Below are positions 22,156 to 24,603 of a stretch of 24,603 nt of DNA, piece by piece. Below the pieces are notes generated by a model that saw only the letters and a list, made by a program, of their open reading frames with translations, searched no databases and was not told where the DNA came from. How positions within the stretch are numbered: position 1 is the stretch's first letter; each line of letters opens with the position of its first letter. The DNA lies in the NCBI GenBank assembly GCA_900545285.1, contig UQYK01000028.1:1-24603 (forward strand). Direction: 5' to 3'. The translations under genes and the position numbers were made by a program. Origin of the DNA: an uncultured Ruminococcus sp. Lineage in GTDB: Bacteria; Bacillota; Clostridia; Oscillospirales; Ruminococcaceae.

Positions 22156-23418
22156 CTATCCTACATAAAAGTAAAGCGCACCATCGCCATTTGAATTTTC
22201 GGCTTCTTTTTTGGTTTGACTGACATCAAATGCATGGTTTGCGTCCATAATGGTTTCAATCCCGGTCAGTGCAGTCCCGCTAGGACCCATTATAGTTTTT
22301 ATTCCTTTTTTCACAACATCCTTTGCCATATCCGAAACACTTGCTCCAATCTTGAGATGATCTTTAAAAAATTCATCTTTAAGGTCGTCAATTTTTTCCT
22401 GGGCATAATTTGTATCCATCATAGAGGCATCTTCCGTAATTCGTACATATCCGCCTTTGGGAACATGCACAGAATATAATTGTTTCGAATTGAAACTAAA
22501 TTCGTTATATTTGCCAAGACGACCAGTCGCAATATCAATTGTTGCATCCATAACAACATCGTTTGCAGACAAAAAGACTTCTTCTATATTCTTAGGGTCA
22601 TAATAACCATCCATATATTCTTGCCGAACAACATTACCATTTTCATCATAAACTGTAATCTCGGTACTGCGTCTTGTACTGTTTGCACAAATAAAACTGA
22701 TTTCGCCTGATCCATCTGCATTTTTGGTTGTATGCAAATCATAGATGCTTGTTTTTCCATTTACCATGCGATCATTCTTTTCCATATACGCATCCGCCTC
22801 ATCAAAACTCATGAAACTCTGATTACGCTTTGTAACATCGTCCCCAACGTTTTGAATCACACTGCCCGGATAAGAAGTATTGGCATGAATCCATCTCCGC
22901 TTTTGGTCTGCACTCATCCCCAAAACATCGTTCATTTTATCAGAATCGATTCCTTTTTCTGCACACATGTGCTGAACTGTATAATTCTGTATCCATACAG
23001 CAGTTTTATTGCACTCTATGGATTGGGTTAAAATTATTCTCAAAATGCGCCCCATTTCAAGAAGCGCCGTATCATTCAATGCTCTTAGCGTTTCCAGAAA
23101 TGCTGTAAATTCCTGTGAAACATCATTCAATGATTTTTCAATAGAAGGGTAAATATTGCAGGAAAAATCCTGATAGCGTTCGCCTTGCCAGACACCTTCC
23201 ACCGATTCCATAATCTGATTGAGGGGGCGCGCCGTATCTTCTGTTTTCTGAATTGCTTCATTGGTTGCCTTTACCCAATCTTGATTTGTCATCTGTCCCA
23301 CTTGAATCATTAGAACAGTTGCTGCTTTTCCCATCTGTTTCAGATGGTTTGAAGCGCTTTCAAAGGCTGCTGCCAAGCTTTCCATTTCAGAATAGCTCAT
23401 TTGCAGTATGTCAGTCAT
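22156..23418 (-). CDS. WXG100-like domain fused to unknown C-terminal domain (putative T7SS effector)
   Basis: 420 aa, no signal peptide. Residues 1-155 are the shared WXG100-like domain (DILQMSYSEMESLAAAF, Trp77-Gln-Gly79, Cys136, Tyr146, His150). The C-terminal 260 residues are unrelated to the 443-aa protein. A polar segment (160-215) leads to a beta-rich part (about 220-330, with TEITVYDENGNVVRQ and LYSVHVPKGGYVRITED), then helices around 335-375 and a short hydrophobic stretch (TIMGPSGTALTGIETIM). The protein ends DGALYFYVG. The start at 23418 is chosen because it aligns with the paralogues and has GGTGG 7 nt upstream; an ATG at 23466 is in frame but lacks a ribosome site. I do not recognise the C-terminal domain. 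Effector is inferred from architecture. Confidence 0.72.
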   Translation of the reverse strand: MTDILQMSYSEMESLAAAFESASNHLKQMGKAATVLMIQVGQMTNQDWVKATNEAIQKTEDTARPLNQIMESVEGVWQGERYQDFSCNIYPSIEKSLNDVSQEFTAFLETLRALNDTALLEMGRILRIILTQSIECNKTAVWIQNYTVQHMCAEKGIDSDKMNDVLGMSADQKRRWIHANTSYPGSVIQNVGDDVTKRNQSFMSFDEADAYMEKNDRMVNGKTSIYDLHTTKNADGSGEISFICANSTRRSTEITVYDENGNVVRQEYMDGYYDPKNIEEVFLSANDVVMDATIDIATGRLGKYNEFSFNSKQLYSVHVPKGGYVRITEDASMMDTNYAQEKIDDLKDEFFKDHLKIGASVSDMAKDVVKKGIKTIMGPSGTALTGIETIMDANHAFDVSQTKKEAENSNGDGALYFYVG

Positions 23419-23443
23419 TGCAATCCACCTTCTTTCTTTTCTG

Positions 23444-23460
23444 TGCCTGCCATGCAGGCA
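23444..23460 (-). repeat. Intercistronic hairpin in the WXG100-like cluster
   Basis: TGCCTGC-CAT-GCAGGCA is a perfect 7-3-7 inverted repeat between the 159-aa gene and the ribosome site of the 420-aa gene. No U run follows. It could act in mRNA processing or stability. Confidence 0.5.
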
Positions 23461-23462
23461 AG

Positions 23463-23942
23463 TCAAAGCTCAACTTCGTCAATCATTTTATGCTGTGCAG
23501 AATAGGTTTCAACGGTATCCGAAAGAGAGGTACAATTGTCCTGTTCTGCGGCAACTTTTGAAAGGTAATAAGAAAGTCTTTCCTCCAGTTCTGTCAGATA
23601 ACTGCGTGTACGCTGCTGGACTTCCTGCAAAATATTTTCCATTTCCTGATAGCGTGTATGAATATTTTCCACTTCTACCGTTTGAAAATAATTTGCCGTC
23701 TCCCCTTTCCAGGAGGTTCCCGCAGTTTCGTTGATCTTTGCTGTGACGCCAGTCATGATTTCTTCCATCTGATATTGTGCTTGATTCAGATCACTTTCCA
23801 ATTTATTGATCTGCATGCACATTTCATCACTGATTACTGCGATTTGACTGCGCAGCATATCCAAATCCATTGCGGATCCTTTCAGACTTGCAGAAAGACG
23901 TTCTAATTCCGAATAACTCAGCTGAATTACATTTTCGTCCAT
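23463..23942 (-). CDS. Stand-alone WXG100-like protein (159 aa)
   Basis: A helical protein of 159 aa with no signal peptide, corresponding to the N-terminal domain of the two long neighbours. It has the start ENVIQLSYSELERLSASL, Trp78-Lys-Gly80 (GTSWKGETANYF), Cys137, Tyr147 and His151. The Trp after Cys found in its paralogues is Thr here. It is the most divergent of the four. WXG100-superfamily proteins are type VII secretion substrates or partners that dimerise as helical hairpins; at 155-160 aa these are longer than the usual ~100. Likely a secreted partner or chaperone-like subunit for the 420-aa protein encoded just downstream. GAGGA precedes the start. Confidence 0.75.
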   Translation of the reverse strand: MDENVIQLSYSELERLSASLKGSAMDLDMLRSQIAVISDEMCMQINKLESDLNQAQYQMEEIMTGVTAKINETAGTSWKGETANYFQTVEVENIHTRYQEMENILQEVQQRTRSYLTELEERLSYYLSKVAAEQDNCTSLSDTVETYSAQHKMIDEVEL

Positions 23943-23972
23943 CTATCCTCATCCTTTTCCTTCCGGCAACTC

Positions 23973-24001
23973 CATGAAACTGCATGCAGCACAGTTTCAT
24001 G
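23973..24001 (-). repeat. Intercistronic hairpin upstream of the 159-aa WXG100-like gene
   Basis: CATGAAACTG (23973-23982) is perfectly repeated in inverse as CAGTTTCATG (23992-24001), loop 9 nt. It lies about 30 bp before the 159-aa gene, without a U run on the minus strand, so processing or attenuation is more likely than termination. Confidence 0.55.
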
Positions 24002-24100
24002 CGACGCTGCCTTAACCTGTTTGTGCAATCCCACCGGATGCAAAATTCTTGAAATAGAGCTTTTGGATTTTTGTTTTAAGCGATAGCCAATAAAAAAGAC

Positions 24101-24571
24101 TTAACCAATGTTCTCAGCATTCTGATGCTCTTGTGCATATCTGCTAACCCATCCAGATTGTTCCTGGCAATCAGTAGCCTCTTTTTTGATATTTGTATTA
24201 ATTGGAGTTAAAGCATTCTCCAATTCTGTGCATTTTGTTTTCAATGTATTAGAGAAATCTTCCAGTGCCTTTATAAAATCATTCATTGCAGATTCAATTA
24301 CAGGATAGGTTTGCCCCTGAAATTTATCCGCCTGCTGTCCCTTCCAACTGCCCATAGTGCTGTCTTTTACTTTTGTCAAAGTCGACTGGATATCCTCTGC
24401 ATTGCCTTTCATAGTTGTAGAATTTGTCACCCAATCGTTAATTTTTCCGGAGATATCACTCAAAAATTTAGTAATATCCCCATTCAGAGAATCTAAATTA
24501 TTAGAAGCAGTATTAAATGCCTGTGAAAGAGCATCCATCTGAGAAAAACTCATCTGTAAAACGTCTGACAT
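24101..24571 (-). CDS. Stand-alone WXG100-like protein (156 aa)
   Basis: A helical protein of 156 aa with the family start SDVLQMSFSQMDALSQAF, Trp76-Lys-Gly78 (GSWKGQQADKF), Cys135, Trp141, Tyr145 and His149. It ends QEHQNAENIG, just where the long paralogues continue into their C-terminal regions, so it is the bare domain. There is no signal peptide. AAAGGA lies about 10 nt before the start. It is the most upstream gene of the cluster seen here, and the operon may begin beyond the window edge. A secreted WXG100-type substrate or partner is the likely role. Confidence 0.78.
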   Translation of the reverse strand: MSDVLQMSFSQMDALSQAFNTASNNLDSLNGDITKFLSDISGKINDWVTNSTTMKGNAEDIQSTLTKVKDSTMGSWKGQQADKFQGQTYPVIESAMNDFIKALEDFSNTLKTKCTELENALTPINTNIKKEATDCQEQSGWVSRYAQEHQNAENIG

Positions 24572-24603
24572 AATAAATCATTCCTTTCATTTCTGTTGCG
24601 TTC

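Noticed and set aside
20755..23418. Classical LXG toxins with nuclease or NADase ends
   Set aside because: The N-terminal domain has a WXG-type turn and is only ~155 residues, not a ~200-residue LXG domain. No catalytic motif of known toxin nucleases is visible in either C-terminus.
20432..24603. A complete type VII secretion system
   Set aside because: Only cargo-like and DUF4176 genes are present. No FtsK/SpoIIIE ATPase, membrane subunits or ubiquitin-like YukD are encoded in the window.

Overview
The window looks like chromosome of a low-to-medium-GC Gram-positive gut bacterium. Firmicutes ribosomal and RNA-processing genes (rplU-prp-rpmA with a cleavable L27 N-terminus, mini-RNase III) point to Clostridia. 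A secreted GH5 glycanase ending in a dockerin points more narrowly to a cellulosome-forming Ruminococcus (R. champanellensis / R. flavefaciens type). The genus is inferred from gene content only. No tRNA, rRNA, CRISPR array or insertion sequence was seen.

Layout. 1-1.7 kb: the possible end of a plus-strand gene, then enolase on the minus strand behind a promoter carrying two tandem palindromes. 1.7-9.6 kb: a raffinose/melibiose/sucrose-type locus. A divergent AraC regulator precedes a lipoprotein sugar-binding protein, two permeases, sucrose phosphorylase and a GH36 alpha-galactosidase. The transporter ATPase is missing and is presumably encoded elsewhere. 9.7-12.1 kb: a second AraC regulator divergent from the dockerin-bearing GH5 enzyme. 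12.3-18.0 kb (minus strand): a DEAD-box RNA helicase, the obg-mrnC-yebC cluster and the rplU-prp-rpmA operon with an L21-type leader. 18.0-20.4 kb: rmuC and, divergently, an ogt-type DNA repair methyltransferase. 20.4-24.6 kb (minus strand): a type VII secretion-type cargo cluster.

The cargo cluster is the most interesting part. Four genes encode the same ~155-residue WXG100-like domain, with invariant spacing W-x58-C-x9-Y-x3-H. Two are stand-alone domains (156 and 159 aa). The other two (443 and 420 aa) fuse the domain to unrelated C-terminal regions, the architecture expected of polymorphic secreted effectors. A DUF4176 protein, a family known from T7SS loci, closes the operon. The 443-aa protein ends in a glycine-rich, beta-prone block followed by three 11-residue amphipathic repeats, which suggests a membrane-active tail. 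No secretion ATPase or other T7SS machinery is in the window; it may lie beyond the right edge.

How genes work together. The solute-binding protein and permeases would import raffinose-family sugars. The alpha-galactosidase removes galactose, and sucrose phosphorylase turns the released sucrose into glucose-1-phosphate and fructose for glycolysis, where enolase acts. The GH5-dockerin enzyme would attach to a cellulosome scaffold and attack plant glucans outside the cell.
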